DNA of 64,000 nucleotides from Roseococcus thiosulfatophilus (GCF_017311575.1 NZ_JAFFQY010000005.1:79236-143235); one strand, 5' to 3'; counted from the stretch's first letter, positions 26,379 to 35,405 are shown. A program made the numbers and translations. Notes: generated by a model not told the origin, from the letters alone.

Positions 26379-27335
26379 TTCCCCCTCGCCGCCCTGCTGC
26401 TGGCCGGCACGTTCCTGGCGCCGGGCGTCCATGCCCAGGCGCCGGCCCGCCCGCCCGCCGCCGCGCCGCCCGCCGCCACCCCTCCGGCCGCCGCGCCCGC
26501 CCCCGCCGCCGACCCCAACCCGGTCCTCGCCCGCGTGGACGGGCAGGAAATCCGGCTGGAGGAGGTGATCGCCGCCGCCGCCGAGGCCATGCCGCCCGAA
26601 CTCCGCACCGTGCCGCCCCAGGTGCTGCGGACCATGCTGCCGCCCGAGGTGTTCAACCAACTGCTGGACCGCGCCATTTCCGACCGCGCCATGGTCATCG
26701 CCGCCCGCCGCGCGAACCTCCAGGACGACCCCGAATTCCAGGCCCGCATGCGCGCCTTCGAGGAGAACGCGCTGCGCGACACCCTGCTGCGCCGCGAGGT
26801 CCTGCCCCGCCTGACCGACGAGGCGCTCCGCGCCCGCCACGCCCGCGACCAGGCGGCCGCGCCCGAGCAGGAAGAGGTCCGCGCCCGCCACATCCTGGTG
26901 GCCAATGAGGCCGATGCCCGCGCCATCATCACCCAGATCCAGGGCGGGGCGAATTTCGAGGAGGTGGCGCGCAGCCGCTCCACCGACCCCGCCGGCCGCA
27001 ATGGCGGTGACCTGGGCTTCTTCAGCCGCGGCGACATGGTGCCCGAATTCGCCAATGCCGCCTTCGCGCTGCAGCCGGGCCAGCTCAGCCCCCAACCTGT
27101 CCGCACCCAGTTCGGCTGGCATGTGATCCGCGTCGAGGAACGCCGCACCACCCGCGGCCCCGCCTTCGAGGAGGCGCGCGACACGCTGCGCCAGCGCATG
27201 ATCGAGGAGGAGGTGAACGCCGTGATCGAACGCGTGCGCGCCGCCACCACGATCGAGCGCGTGGAACCCCCCGCCGCGACCCCCGCGCCCGGCCCCATCC
27301 AGGCCGTTCCCCCGCCACCCCCCGCCCGCCGGTAA
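26370..27335 (+). CDS. Periplasmic parvulin-type peptidyl-prolyl isomerase
   Basis: About 321 aa. A signal peptide (MARFPLAALLLAGTFLAPGVHA) is followed by a Pro/Ala-rich linker to about residue 48, an N-terminal chaperone helix region, and a PpiC/rotamase domain (VRARHILV, GGDLGFFSRGDMVPEF, QFGWHVIRVEER) at about 170-265, then a Pro-rich tail. Parvulins catalyse cis-trans prolyl isomerisation and assist periplasmic or outer-membrane protein folding. ATG 26370 has GAAGG upstream, but GTG 26355 (preceded by GGAG) is a credible alternative that adds five residues. argJ follows after 5 bp. Confidence 0.87.
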   Translation: MARFPLAALLLAGTFLAPGVHAQAPARPPAAAPPAATPPAAAPAPAADPNPVLARVDGQEIRLEEVIAAAAEAMPPELRTVPPQVLRTMLPPEVFNQLLDRAISDRAMVIAARRANLQDDPEFQARMRAFEENALRDTLLRREVLPRLTDEALRARHARDQAAAPEQEEVRARHILVANEADARAIITQIQGGANFEEVARSRSTDPAGRNGGDLGFFSRGDMVPEFANAAFALQPGQLSPQPVRTQFGWHVIRVEERRTTRGPAFEEARDTLRQRMIEEEVNAVIERVRAATTIERVEPPAATPAPGPIQAVPPPPPARR

Positions 27336-27340
27336 GACCC

Positions 27341-28573
27341 ATGGCCCTCGCTGTTTCCCCTCTGGCCCTCCCCCTGCCGGAGATGCCGGCCCTTGCCGGC
27401 GCCGAATGCGGCTCCGTCGCGGCCGGCATCCGCTACAAGGCGCGCGAGGACATGACGGTGTTCCGCTTCGCGCCGGGCACCACCGTGGCGGGCGTCTTCA
27501 CCATGAACAAATGCCCGGGCGCCCCGGTGGATTGGTGCCGTGCCGCGCTGAAGGGCGGCAAGGCGCGGGCGCTGGTGGTGAATGCCGGCAACAGCAACGT
27601 CTTCACCGGCCGCGCCGGCCGCGAGACCTGTGAGCGCACGGCCGCCGAGACCGCCGCCCTGGTGGGCTGCAAGCCGCGCGAGGTCTTCATCGCCTCCACC
27701 GGCGTCATCGGCGAACGCCTGCCGACGGACGTGCTGCTGGCCGCCCTGCCGCGCGTGGTGGAGGGGCTGAAGGAAGAGGGCTGGGCCGCCGCCGCCCGCG
27801 CCATCATGACCACCGACACCTTCCCCAAGGCCGCCACCCGCACGGCGCGCATCGGGGATGCCACGGTCACCATCAACGGCATCGCCAAGGGCAGCGGGAT
27901 GATCGCGCCCGACATGGCGACGATGCTGTCCTTCATCGCGACCGACGCGAAAATCCCCGCGCCCGTGCTGCAAAAGCTGCTGACGCGCGGCAACGCCAAG
28001 AGCTTCAACTGCGTGACGGTGGACAGCGACACCTCCACCTCCGACACCGTGCTGCTCTTCGCGACGGGTCAGGCCAAGCACCCGCGCGTAACGGCGGACA
28101 GCCCGCCCACCCTGCTGCGCGACTTCCGCCGCGCGCTGGAGGAGGTGCTGCATGAGCTGGCGCTGATGGTGGCCCGCGATGGCGAGGGCGCCCAGAAACT
28201 CATCACCATCAACGTGACCGGCGCGGTCAGCGCGAAGTCCGCGCACCGCATCGGCATGGCCATCGCCAATTCGCCCCTGGTCAAGACCGCCATCGCGGGC
28301 GAGGACGCCAATTGGGGCCGCATCGTCATGGCCGTGGGCAAGGCCGGCGAACCCGCCGATCGTGACAAGCTCAGCGTGGCTGTCGGCGGCACCTGGATGG
28401 CGCGCGAGGGCGGCGTGATCCCCGGCTATGACGAGACGCCGGTCGTCGCCCACATGAAGGGCCGCGAGGTCGAGATCACGGTGGATATCGGCCTCGGCCG
28501 CGGCCAGGCCACGGTCTGGACCTGCGATTTGACGCACGGCTACATCGACATCAACGGCTCCTACCGAAGCTGA
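27341..28573 (+). CDS. argJ: Bifunctional ornithine acetyltransferase / N-acetylglutamate synthase
   Basis: A 410-aa ArgJ. The autocleavage site is the MATML motif, with the nucleophile Thr194 in KGSGMIAPDMATML. The C-terminal end GYIDINGSYRS is typical. ArgJ transfers acetyl from N-acetylornithine to glutamate in the arginine pathway, and many members also use acetyl-CoA. The reading frame is intact. It starts 5 bp after the parvulin gene, so it is probably cotranscribed, and a terminator follows 11 bp after the stop. Confidence 0.95.
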   Translation: MALAVSPLALPLPEMPALAGAECGSVAAGIRYKAREDMTVFRFAPGTTVAGVFTMNKCPGAPVDWCRAALKGGKARALVVNAGNSNVFTGRAGRETCERTAAETAALVGCKPREVFIASTGVIGERLPTDVLLAALPRVVEGLKEEGWAAAARAIMTTDTFPKAATRTARIGDATVTINGIAKGSGMIAPDMATMLSFIATDAKIPAPVLQKLLTRGNAKSFNCVTVDSDTSTSDTVLLFATGQAKHPRVTADSPPTLLRDFRRALEEVLHELALMVARDGEGAQKLITINVTGAVSAKSAHRIGMAIANSPLVKTAIAGEDANWGRIVMAVGKAGEPADRDKLSVAVGGTWMAREGGVIPGYDETPVVAHMKGREVEITVDIGLGRGQATVWTCDLTHGYIDINGSYRS

Positions 28574-28583
28574 GCCGGCTTGC

Positions 28584-28611
28584 GGCGGGGCGGCCTGGCC
28601 CCCCGCCATTT
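28584..28611 (+). terminator. Intrinsic terminator after argJ
   Basis: GGCGGGG (28584-28590) pairs with CCCCGCC (28601-28607) around a 10-base GC-rich loop, followed by ATTTTC. The stem and short T-run lie 11 bp after the argJ stop. Confidence 0.75.
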
Positions 28612-28620
28612 TCCCGCCGC

Positions 28621-28650
28621 AACCTTTTCTGAAAATTCATTCAGCCTCGC
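28621..28650 (+). promoter_or_regulatory. AT-rich upstream patch with a 5-bp inverted repeat
   Basis: This patch is strikingly AT-rich for the window. CTGAA (28629-28633) and TTCAG (28640-28644) form an inverted repeat around AATTCA. It lies about 90 bp before the acyltransferase start, where a promoter or operator would be expected. No clear -35/-10 pair is assigned. Confidence 0.35.
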
Positions 28651-28737
28651 GGCGGCCCCGCGCGTTGGGAGCGGGAGCGTGGCGCGTCGCGTCCGCGCGC
28701 AACCCGGCCCATCCCGGAAAGCCCGCGAGGATCGCGC

Positions 28738-29925
28738 ATGCAGTCCGCCAACATCGCCTACATGCCGCGGCTGGACCACCTGCGGTTCTATGCGGCGTTC
28801 ATCGTGCTGCTCTACCACTTCTTCCACCCGATGCTGGCGCAGCAGGACAACCCGCTGCTGCTGGTGGTGCGCGAGGGCTATGGCGGCGTCGCGCTCTTCA
28901 TGGTGCTCACCGGTTTCATCCTGACCAGCATCTGCCTGGGGCGGGAGGTGCAGTACCGCGCCTTCCTGATGAACCGCCTGCTGCGGATCTATCCGCTCTA
29001 TATCGTGGCGGTCTGCATCGCGGCCTTCGCCTTCGGGCGCCAGGTGGACGCGCTGTCCTTCGTGGCGCTCGCCACCTTCCTCGGCAATCTGAGCGATGTG
29101 AAGCTGCCGCACTTCCCGCATCTCTGGACCATCATGGTCGAGTTCCAGTTCTACCTGCTCTTCCCCCTGCTGATGATCTTCGTGCGGCGGGCGGGGCTGG
29201 GGTATCTGGCGGGGGTCCTGGCGCTGTTCCTCTCGGTCCGCCTGCTGGTCTTCTTCCTGGACGGCACGGTTCAGGACGCGTCCTACTGGACGCTGCTCGG
29301 CCGGCTCGACCAGTTCGTGCTGGGCATGCTGCTCGCGGTGCTGCACCGGCAGCGGCCCCGGCTGCTGGCCAACCCCGCCTGGATGGCCGTCGCGCTGCTG
29401 ACCTTGCAGGGCTGGCTGATGGCCTTCGTCTGGTGGTCGGGCGGCTATTTCGGCGAGGGCACCCCCCACAGCCCCAGCATCGCCTGGGCCTTCAGCCCCC
29501 TGCTGGAAGGCGCGGCCTATGGCTTCGTCCTGCTGGCCTACCTGCATTTCCGCTGGCCCCTGCCGGCCAGCGAGGCCATGCAGCGCCTCGGCGCCCAGGC
29601 CAGCGCCGCCTTCGCCTGGCTCGGCACCATCAGCTACTCGATCTATGTCTGGCACTTCCCCTTCGCCATGCTCCATCACCGCATGATGGAGAATGGTTGG
29701 ACCATGCCCCTCCTGGGCGGCGTCTGGTACCTGGAGTTCCTGCTGGTGCTGCTGCCGGCCATCATCGCCGTCAGCGCCCTGTCCTATTACGTGATCGAGC
29801 GGCCCTTCCTGGCCATGCGGGTGAAGTACTTGGCGGGCGCCGTCAGCCCGCTGCCCGTCACGGCGCCGGCGCGCCATGCGGCTTACTCCCCGGCGCGGGG
29901 TGGTCTATCCTCCGCAAGGCCTTGA
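28738..29925 (+). CDS. Acyltransferase 3 family membrane protein (OafA-like)
   Basis: A 395-aa protein with about ten hydrophobic segments. The N-terminal R-X10-H motif (Arg16 and His27 in LRFYAAFIVLLYHFF) is the catalytic signature of the Acyl_transf_3 family. These inner-membrane enzymes O-acylate polysaccharides, lipids or antibiotics. The acceptor is unknown; the capsule made by the kps locus is a speculative possibility. ATG 28738 has a GAGGA site. The gene has its own upstream region after the argJ terminator. Confidence 0.88.
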   Translation: MQSANIAYMPRLDHLRFYAAFIVLLYHFFHPMLAQQDNPLLLVVREGYGGVALFMVLTGFILTSICLGREVQYRAFLMNRLLRIYPLYIVAVCIAAFAFGRQVDALSFVALATFLGNLSDVKLPHFPHLWTIMVEFQFYLLFPLLMIFVRRAGLGYLAGVLALFLSVRLLVFFLDGTVQDASYWTLLGRLDQFVLGMLLAVLHRQRPRLLANPAWMAVALLTLQGWLMAFVWWSGGYFGEGTPHSPSIAWAFSPLLEGAAYGFVLLAYLHFRWPLPASEAMQRLGAQASAAFAWLGTISYSIYVWHFPFAMLHHRMMENGWTMPLLGGVWYLEFLLVLLPAIIAVSALSYYVIERPFLAMRVKYLAGAVSPLPVTAPARHAAYSPARGGLSSARP

Positions 29926-29999
29926 ACTGACGGAGTCCGGACCTGTGGGCCGGGACCTGACGCCAGGGTTCCCGCCCCGCCACCAACTTCCCGGACCCC

Positions 30000-30962
30000 A
30001 TGGCCTCCTTCGCCGCTGAACTTCCCATCCGGACGGACAGGCTGGTGCTGCGCCCGCTGGAGCCTGCGGACGCGCCCGATGTGACGCGGCTGGTCAATGA
30101 CTATTCGGTGGCAGGCAACCTCTCCCGCGTGCCCTTCCCCTACCGCGATGGCCTCGCCCTGGAATGGATCGCCGCCACCCGCACGCAGATCGAGGCGGGC
30201 AGCGGGTGTCACCTCGCCATCACGCAAGGCGGCGCGCTGGTGGGCTGCGTGGGGCTGACCTTGCGCCAAAATGGCCCGGCGGAGCTGGGCTATTGGGTCG
30301 GTCGCAAGTTCTGGCGCCAGGGCATCGCGCGGGAGGCCGCCTCGGCGCTGTGCGCGTGGGGCGAGCGGGTGCTGGGCCTCACGGAAGTCGAGGCCAGCGC
30401 GCTGACGGACAACGAAGCCTCCCACGCCGTGCTGCGCGCCATCGGCTTCGAGCCGGCGGGGCAGGGGGCGGAACCCTTCCTCTCGCGCAACCGCAACATG
30501 CCGGTGGTCTTCTTCCGCCGCCGCGCCGCGGCAGCGGCCAAGGATGTCGCGCAGCCCGCGGCCAAGCCTATCCTGCTGGTGGTCGCCTGCGCGCTGGTGG
30601 ATGTGGAGGGCCGCGTGCTGCTGGCCCAGCGGCCCGAGGGGAAATCCATGGCCGGCCTCTGGGAGTTCCCCGGCGGCAAGCTGGTCGAGGGGGAGACGCC
30701 CGAGGCCGCCCTGATCCGCGAATTGCGCGAGGAGCTGGGCATCGAGACGCGCGAGGCCTGCCTCTCGCCGCTCTTCTTCGCCAGCCACGCCTACGAAAAA
30801 TTCCATTTGCTGATGCCGCTCTATGTCTGCCGCAAATGGGAGGGGCGCGTGACCCCGCACGAGGGCCAGGCGCTGGCCTGGGTGCGCCCGCAGAAGCTGG
30901 CGGACTACCCCATGCCGCCCGCCGACATTCCCCTCGTCGCCCTGCTGCGGGACTTCCTGTAG
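30000..30962 (+). CDS. GNAT acetyltransferase-Nudix (MutT-like) fusion
   Basis: A 320-aa bifunctional protein. Residues about 8-175 are a GNAT domain of the RimJ/RimL type (TDRLVLRPLEPADA, YWVGRKFWRQGIAREA). After an Ala-rich linker, residues about 188-318 are a Nudix domain with a complete box (GGKLVEGETPEAALIRELRE followed by ELGI), like MutT 8-oxo-dGTP diphosphatase. MutT cleans oxidised dGTP; the GNAT partner's target is unknown. No stop or frameshift separates the domains. It is followed 9 bp later by the MoCF gene, with an AGGAGA site. Confidence 0.9.
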   Translation: MASFAAELPIRTDRLVLRPLEPADAPDVTRLVNDYSVAGNLSRVPFPYRDGLALEWIAATRTQIEAGSGCHLAITQGGALVGCVGLTLRQNGPAELGYWVGRKFWRQGIAREAASALCAWGERVLGLTEVEASALTDNEASHAVLRAIGFEPAGQGAEPFLSRNRNMPVVFFRRRAAAAAKDVAQPAAKPILLVVACALVDVEGRVLLAQRPEGKSMAGLWEFPGGKLVEGETPEAALIRELREELGIETREACLSPLFFASHAYEKFHLLMPLYVCRKWEGRVTPHEGQALAWVRPQKLADYPMPPADIPLVALLRDFL

Positions 30963-30971
30963 GAGAGACCC

Positions 30972-31760
30972 ATGCCCAACCCCACCGCCTGCCTGCTCAT
31001 CATCGGCAATGAGGTGCTCTCCGGCCGCACCCGAGACGCCAACCTGCAATTCCTGGCGACGCGCCTGGGCGAAATGGGCATCCTGCTGCGCGAGGTCCGC
31101 GTCATTCCCGACGTGCCCGAGACCATCGTGGCCACGGTGAACGAGGTCCGCGCCAAGTTCGACCATGTCTTCACCACCGGCGGCATCGGCCCCACCCATG
31201 ACGACATCACCAGCGAATGCGTGGCGGCGGCCTTCGGCGTGCCCTGGGTGGTCCATGAGGAAACCCGGGCCCTGATGGCCGAGGACTATGCGCACCGCGA
31301 CCCGCCGGTGGAGTTCAACGCCGCGCGCCTTCGCATGGCGACCCTGCCGCAGGGCGCCACCCCCATTCGCTGCGCCATGACCACCGCACCCGGCTTCACC
31401 ATGGGCAATGTGCATGTGATGGCGGGCGTGCCGCGCATCATGCAGTCCATGTTCGAGGCGCTGGCGCCCTCGCTGGGCGGGGGCGTGCCGGTGATCTCGG
31501 CCACGGTGCATGCGCTGGGCGTCTATGAGGGCAACATCGCGGAAGCCCTGGCCGCCGTGCAGGCGCGCTTCCCCGCGCTGGATGTGGGCAGCTATCCCTT
31601 CTATCGCAGCCATGGCCCGCAGGGCTTCACGGGCGGCGGCGTTGCGCTGGTGGCCAAGGGCGTCTCGCCCGCCGAGGTCGAGGCCGCCGCCGCCGCCATC
31701 ACCGAGATGCTGGGATCCATGGGCGCCACCCCCATCCAGGGCGAGCCGCCGCCCGCCTGA
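30972..31760 (+). CDS. MoCF-type CinA N-terminal-like protein
   Basis: A 262-aa protein equivalent to the N-terminal molybdopterin-binding (MoCF_biosynth) half of CinA. Key motifs are IIGNEVLSGRTRDANLQFL, TTGGIGPTHDDITSECVA and the GVPRIMQSMFE segment. CinA proteins with both halves act in pyridine-nucleotide recycling or NMN deamidation; the deamidase half is absent here. Single-domain versions are common and their reaction is not established. The downstream MFS gene starts at its stop codon. Confidence 0.87.
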   Translation: MPNPTACLLIIGNEVLSGRTRDANLQFLATRLGEMGILLREVRVIPDVPETIVATVNEVRAKFDHVFTTGGIGPTHDDITSECVAAAFGVPWVVHEETRALMAEDYAHRDPPVEFNAARLRMATLPQGATPIRCAMTTAPGFTMGNVHVMAGVPRIMQSMFEALAPSLGGGVPVISATVHALGVYEGNIAEALAAVQARFPALDVGSYPFYRSHGPQGFTGGGVALVAKGVSPAEVEAAAAAITEMLGSMGATPIQGEPPPA

Positions 31761-32908
31761 TGTCCCGCGCCCAGCACAACCGCCTCGTCCTGACCTTCGC
31801 GCTGGCGGGCTTCGCCTCGGCGGTGGCCACCCGCATCACGGACCCGCTGGTGGCCGTGCTGGCCTTCGACTTCGCCGAGGACCCGGCGCGCGTCGCGCTG
31901 CTGGCCACCGCCTTCGCCCTGCCCTTCGCTTTGGTGCAGCCCGTGCTGGGCCCGGTGGCCGATGCGCTGGGCAAGCAACGCGTCATCATCTTCGCGCTCG
32001 CCTTCCAGGCGGTGTTCCTGGCGGCTTCGGCGCTCGCGCCCACCCTGCTCTTCCTGATGGTGATGCGGGTGCTGACCGGGGGCGCCGGCGGCGGCATCTT
32101 CCCCGTGACGCTGGCGCTCTTCGGCGACCGCGTGCCCATGGCGGAGCGCCAGGTGGCGATCAGCCGCTTCCTCGCCTGCGCCATCGCGGGGCAGATGGCC
32201 GGCGGCGTGCTGGCGGGGCTGCTGGAACCCGTCCTGGGCTGGCGCGGGCTGATGCTGCTGACGGCGTTGCTGGCGGCCGGTGCCGTCATCCCCCTCTGGC
32301 GCGACCGTGTGCCGGAACCGCGCGGGCGCCTCAGCCTGCACGAGGCCCTGGCCCGCTACCGTTCGCTGCTGGCCAACCCCGCCGCCCGCGCTTTGTTCTG
32401 GGCCGTGGGCATCGAGGGCATGCTGGTCTTCGGTGCCTTCCCCTATTTCGCCAACCATCTGCTGGAAAACGGCATGGGCGGCACGCGGGAGGCCGGGTTC
32501 ACGCTCGCCGCCTTCGGCTGCGGCGGCTTCCTCTACACGGCGCTGGCGCCCTGGCTGGTGCGGCGCCTCGGCCCCTCGCGGATGATGATGCTGGGCGGCG
32601 CATTGGCCGCGCTGGGCACGCTGTGTTTCGCGGGCGCGCGGGTGGACTGGGCCTTCATCGGCGGCGGGCTGCTGCTCGGCACCGGCTTCTTCATGCTGCA
32701 CAACTCCTTGCAGACCCGCGTGACCGAGATCGCCCCCCAGGCGCGGGGCTCGGCCACGGCGCTGCACGCCTTCCACTTCTTCATCGGCCAGGCGGCCGGG
32801 CCGCCGCTGATGGGCCTTGCCCGCGCGACCGTCGGCCTGGAGGCCGGACTGGTTGTGGCCGCGATCGGCCTGGTGGTGCTGGGCTTCCTGATCGGGCGGC
32901 GGCGATGA
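31760..32908 (+). CDS. MFS permease
   Basis: A 382-aa protein with about twelve hydrophobic segments. The inter-helix loop GPVADALGKQRVI matches the MFS loop 2-3 signature and RVLTGGAGGGIFPVTLALFGDR fits helix 4-5 of the DHA1-type efflux group. The substrate is unknown. It overlaps the MoCF stop by one base and the ChaA-like start by four, so it belongs to a tight operon. Confidence 0.87.
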   Translation: MSRAQHNRLVLTFALAGFASAVATRITDPLVAVLAFDFAEDPARVALLATAFALPFALVQPVLGPVADALGKQRVIIFALAFQAVFLAASALAPTLLFLMVMRVLTGGAGGGIFPVTLALFGDRVPMAERQVAISRFLACAIAGQMAGGVLAGLLEPVLGWRGLMLLTALLAAGAVIPLWRDRVPEPRGRLSLHEALARYRSLLANPAARALFWAVGIEGMLVFGAFPYFANHLLENGMGGTREAGFTLAAFGCGGFLYTALAPWLVRRLGPSRMMMLGGALAALGTLCFAGARVDWAFIGGGLLLGTGFFMLHNSLQTRVTEIAPQARGSATALHAFHFFIGQAAGPPLMGLARATVGLEAGLVVAAIGLVVLGFLIGRRR

Positions 32909-33951
32909 GGCGCTTCCCGTGGTGGTCCCTGGCCTTCCCGGCCATCGGCCTAGCGGAGCTGCTGGTGACGGGGCTGGTGCCCATGCCGCTGGTGGCCGTG
33001 ACGCTGATCGGCGTCATCTTCGCCGCCGTCCGCCATGCCGAGACGGTGGCGCAGCGCCTGGGCAATCTGCTGGGCGCGCTGGTGCTGGCCGTCTCCATCA
33101 CCGTGATCGAGGCGGGGCTGATCGTCTCCATGATGCTGGGCGGCGCGGAACCCACGGTCGCGCGGGATTCCATCTTCGCCGCGCTGATGATCGCGCTGAA
33201 CGGCGTGCTGGGGTTGAGCCTGCTGCTGGGCGGGCGCCGCTGGTTCGAGCAGAGCTTCCGCACCTCCGCCTGCAACGCCTTCCTGGCGGTGCTGATTCCG
33301 CTGGCGGTGCTGACGCTGGTGCTGCCCAGCCACACCATCAGCGCGGCGGGGCCGGTCTATTCGCCGCCGCAGCTGCTCTTCGTGGCGGTGGTGTCGCTGA
33401 GCCTCTACGTCGCCTTCCTCTATGTGCAGCTGGTGCGGCACCGGGCGGAATTCGTGGCGGACCATGACATCGCGGCCGGCGCGAACGGGCCCGGCGCGAT
33501 GGCGGCGCTGGTGGCGGGCGGGCTTTTGCTGCTGTCGCTGGTCTGCGTGGTGCTGCTGGCCAAGGCGCTGGCGCCGGTGCTGGAGGCGGGGGTGCGGGCG
33601 GCGGATCTGCCGCTCTCGCTGGTCGGTGTCGCCATCGCGCTGCTGGTGCTGATGCCCGAGGGGCTGACGGCGCTGCGCGCGGCCGCCCGCAACAACCTCC
33701 AGGCCGCGCTGAACCTGACGCTGGGCTCGGTCCTGGCCTGCGTGGGGCTGACCATCCCGGCCGTGGCCGTGGTGGCGCTGGCCACGGGCCAGCCGCTGCA
33801 TCTGGGGCTGGACGCGGCGATGACCGTGCTGCTGGCCACGACCTTCCTGATGCTGGCCATCACCCTCAACACCGGGCGGACCACGGTGCTGGAGGGCATG
33901 GTCCATCTCAGCATCTTCGCGGCCTTCGTGATGTTCTCCTTCCTGCCGTAA
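32905..33951 (+). CDS. ChaA-type calcium/sodium:proton antiporter
   Basis: A 348-aa protein of the CaCA/ChaA superfamily. Two related acidic motifs lie in opposite membrane halves: SITVIEAGLIVSMML and VLMPEGLTALRAAARNNLQAALNLTLGS. Such Glu residues bind cation in this family. It probably exports Ca2+ or Na+ in exchange for protons across the inner membrane. ATG 32905 overlaps the MFS stop by 4 bp. It is the last gene before the glycine riboswitch region. Confidence 0.86.
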   Translation: MRRFPWWSLAFPAIGLAELLVTGLVPMPLVAVTLIGVIFAAVRHAETVAQRLGNLLGALVLAVSITVIEAGLIVSMMLGGAEPTVARDSIFAALMIALNGVLGLSLLLGGRRWFEQSFRTSACNAFLAVLIPLAVLTLVLPSHTISAAGPVYSPPQLLFVAVVSLSLYVAFLYVQLVRHRAEFVADHDIAAGANGPGAMAALVAGGLLLLSLVCVVLLAKALAPVLEAGVRAADLPLSLVGVAIALLVLMPEGLTALRAAARNNLQAALNLTLGSVLACVGLTIPAVAVVALATGQPLHLGLDAAMTVLLATTFLMLAITLNTGRTTVLEGMVHLSIFAAFVMFSFLP

Positions 33952-34030
33952 GCGCGGGCAGCGCCGCCCTTGCCTGCCGGTTTCGCGGGCGCGCGGCTTG
34001 TCGAAGGCTTGGATGCCGCCCCTCGCCGCC

Positions 34031-34062
34031 TTGCTTTCGCCTTCGAAGCGGATCATATCCGC
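34031..34062 (+). promoter_or_regulatory. Candidate promoter of the gcv operon with a palindrome at -10
   Basis: TTGCTT (34031-34036) and CATATC (34054-34059) are 17 bp apart. The second lies inside GCGGAT-CAT-ATCCGC (34048-34062), a 6-bp inverted repeat that could be an operator. Transcription would begin near 34066-34070, just before the riboswitch. Confidence 0.4.
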
Positions 34063-34077
34063 GGGGCCTGCATATCG

Positions 34078-34281
34078 CGTGCGGGAGAGAATCGCCGGGG
34101 CCCCGTGCCCTGGTGGTCGCCGAAGGCGCAACCGGCCCCCGGAAACGCTCAGGCAAAAGGGCCGCGCGCGACAGGGCACTCTGGAAAGCCCGGCACCCCG
34201 CAAGGGGCCGGCACCGACGGAGTAAGGCACCGGGCTTCCACCCCCGGCGCTGAATCTCTCAGGTTTTCCGACAGAGGGGGG
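34078..34281 (+). ncRNA. Tandem glycine riboswitch
   Basis: Two aptamers in series upstream of gcvT. Aptamer 1 (about 34078-34186) has GCGGGAGAG, CGCCGAAGGCGCAA, CGCTCAGGCAAAAGG and ACTCTGGAAAG. Aptamer 2 (about 34187-34281) has CACCGACGGAGTAAGG, CTGAATCTCTCAGG and CCGACAGAGGG. These are the conserved elements of glycine aptamers (gcvT RNA). Such RNAs usually turn on glycine-cleavage genes when glycine is high. Aptamer 2 contains a CCCC-GCAA-GGGG hairpin. Confidence 0.95.
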
Positions 34282-34295
34282 TCACGATCGCAACC

Positions 34296-34314
34296 GCCGC
34301 GGATGCGGCAGGGG
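34296..34314 (+). promoter_or_regulatory. Hairpin next to the gcvT ribosome-binding site
   Basis: GCCGC (34296-34300) pairs with GCGGC (34305-34309) around GGAT and directly abuts the AGGGGG ribosome-binding site (34310-34314 and its preceding A), five bases before the GTG. It could be part of the riboswitch expression platform acting on translation; this is inferred. Confidence 0.45.
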
Positions 34315-34319
34315 GATAC

Positions 34320-35405
34320 GTGGCCGATTCCGATACGCTTCTCGAAACGCCTCTGGCCGCGCTCCACAAGGAGCTGGGCGTGCGCATGGTGCCCTTCGCG
34401 GGCTATTCCATGCCCGTGCAATACCCGGCCGGCATCATGGCCGAGCACCTGCATTGCCGCAGCGCCGCCGCCCTGTTCGACGTGAGCCACATGGGCCAGG
34501 CGGAACTGGTGGGCGAGGGCGCGGCCGCCGCGCTGGAACAGCTCACCCCCGCCGATGTCCAGGCGCTGAAGCCCGGCCGCCAGCGCTATGGCCTGCTGCT
34601 GAACGAGGCGGGCGGCATCGTGGACGATTTCATGGTGGCCAATCTCGGCGACCGGCTCTTCCTCGTGGTGAATGCCAGCCGCAAGCAGGTGGATTTGCCG
34701 CTGATCGAAAGCGTGCTGCCTTCCGGCGTGAAGCTCCGCCCCCTGCCGGACCGCGCCTTGCTGGCGCTGCAAGGGCCGGCCGTGGCGTCGCTGGTGCCGA
34801 CGGACCTCACTTTCATGGGCATCGCGCCCATCACCATCGCGGGGATCGAGGTGATCGCCTCGCGGTCCGGCTACACGGGCGAGGACGGGCTGGAAATTTC
34901 CGTCCCCGCCGAGCAGGCCGAGGCGCTGGCGCGCGCCCTGCTGGCCATGCCGGGCGTGATGCCCGCCGGCCTCGGCGCGCGGGATTCCCTGCGGCTGGAG
35001 GCGGGCCTCTGCCTCTACGGCAACGACCTGGACGAGACGACCACGCCCGTCGAGGCGAACCTCGTCTGGTCCATGGGCAAGCGCCGCCGCATGGCCTGGG
35101 ATTTCCGCGGCGCCGAGCGCGTGCGCGAACAGCTCGACAATGGCGCGCCCCGGCTGCGGGTGGGCCTGCGCCCGGAGGGCCGCCAGCCCGCGCGCGCGCA
35201 CACGCAAATCCGCGCGGGTGGCGAGGTGGTGGGCGAAATCACCTCCGGCGGCTTCGGCCCCTCGGTCGGCGCCCCCGTCGCCATGGGCTATGTCGCCCGC
35301 CCGCATGCCGCTGACGGCACCGCCCTTGACCTCATCGTGCGCGACAAGGCGTTGCCCGCCCGCGTCGCGCCCATGCCTTTCCAACCCCATCGCTACGCCC
35401 GCTGA
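34320..35405 (+). CDS. gcvT: Glycine cleavage system T protein (aminomethyltransferase)
   Basis: A 361-aa T protein. PFAGYSMPVQYPAGI, FDVSHMGQ, SRSGYTGEDGLEI and LGARDSLRLEAGLCLYGND are the conserved folate/lipoate-arm binding segments. It transfers the aminomethyl carbon from the H protein lipoamide to tetrahydrofolate, releasing ammonia. The start is GTG 34320 with an AGGGGG site, immediately downstream of the glycine riboswitch. gcvH follows 13 bp later. Confidence 0.96.
   Translation: MADSDTLLETPLAALHKELGVRMVPFAGYSMPVQYPAGIMAEHLHCRSAAALFDVSHMGQAELVGEGAAAALEQLTPADVQALKPGRQRYGLLLNEAGGIVDDFMVANLGDRLFLVVNASRKQVDLPLIESVLPSGVKLRPLPDRALLALQGPAVASLVPTDLTFMGIAPITIAGIEVIASRSGYTGEDGLEISVPAEQAEALARALLAMPGVMPAGLGARDSLRLEAGLCLYGNDLDETTTPVEANLVWSMGKRRRMAWDFRGAERVREQLDNGAPRLRVGLRPEGRQPARAHTQIRAGGEVVGEITSGGFGPSVGAPVAMGYVARPHAADGTALDLIVRDKALPARVAPMPFQPHRYAR

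Noticed and set aside
31510..32904. Upstream in-frame extension of the ChaA-like gene
   Set aside because: It overlaps the MoCF and MFS genes out of frame and has Arg/Pro/Gly-rich shadow composition; ATG 32905 with a 4-bp overlap is the sensible start.
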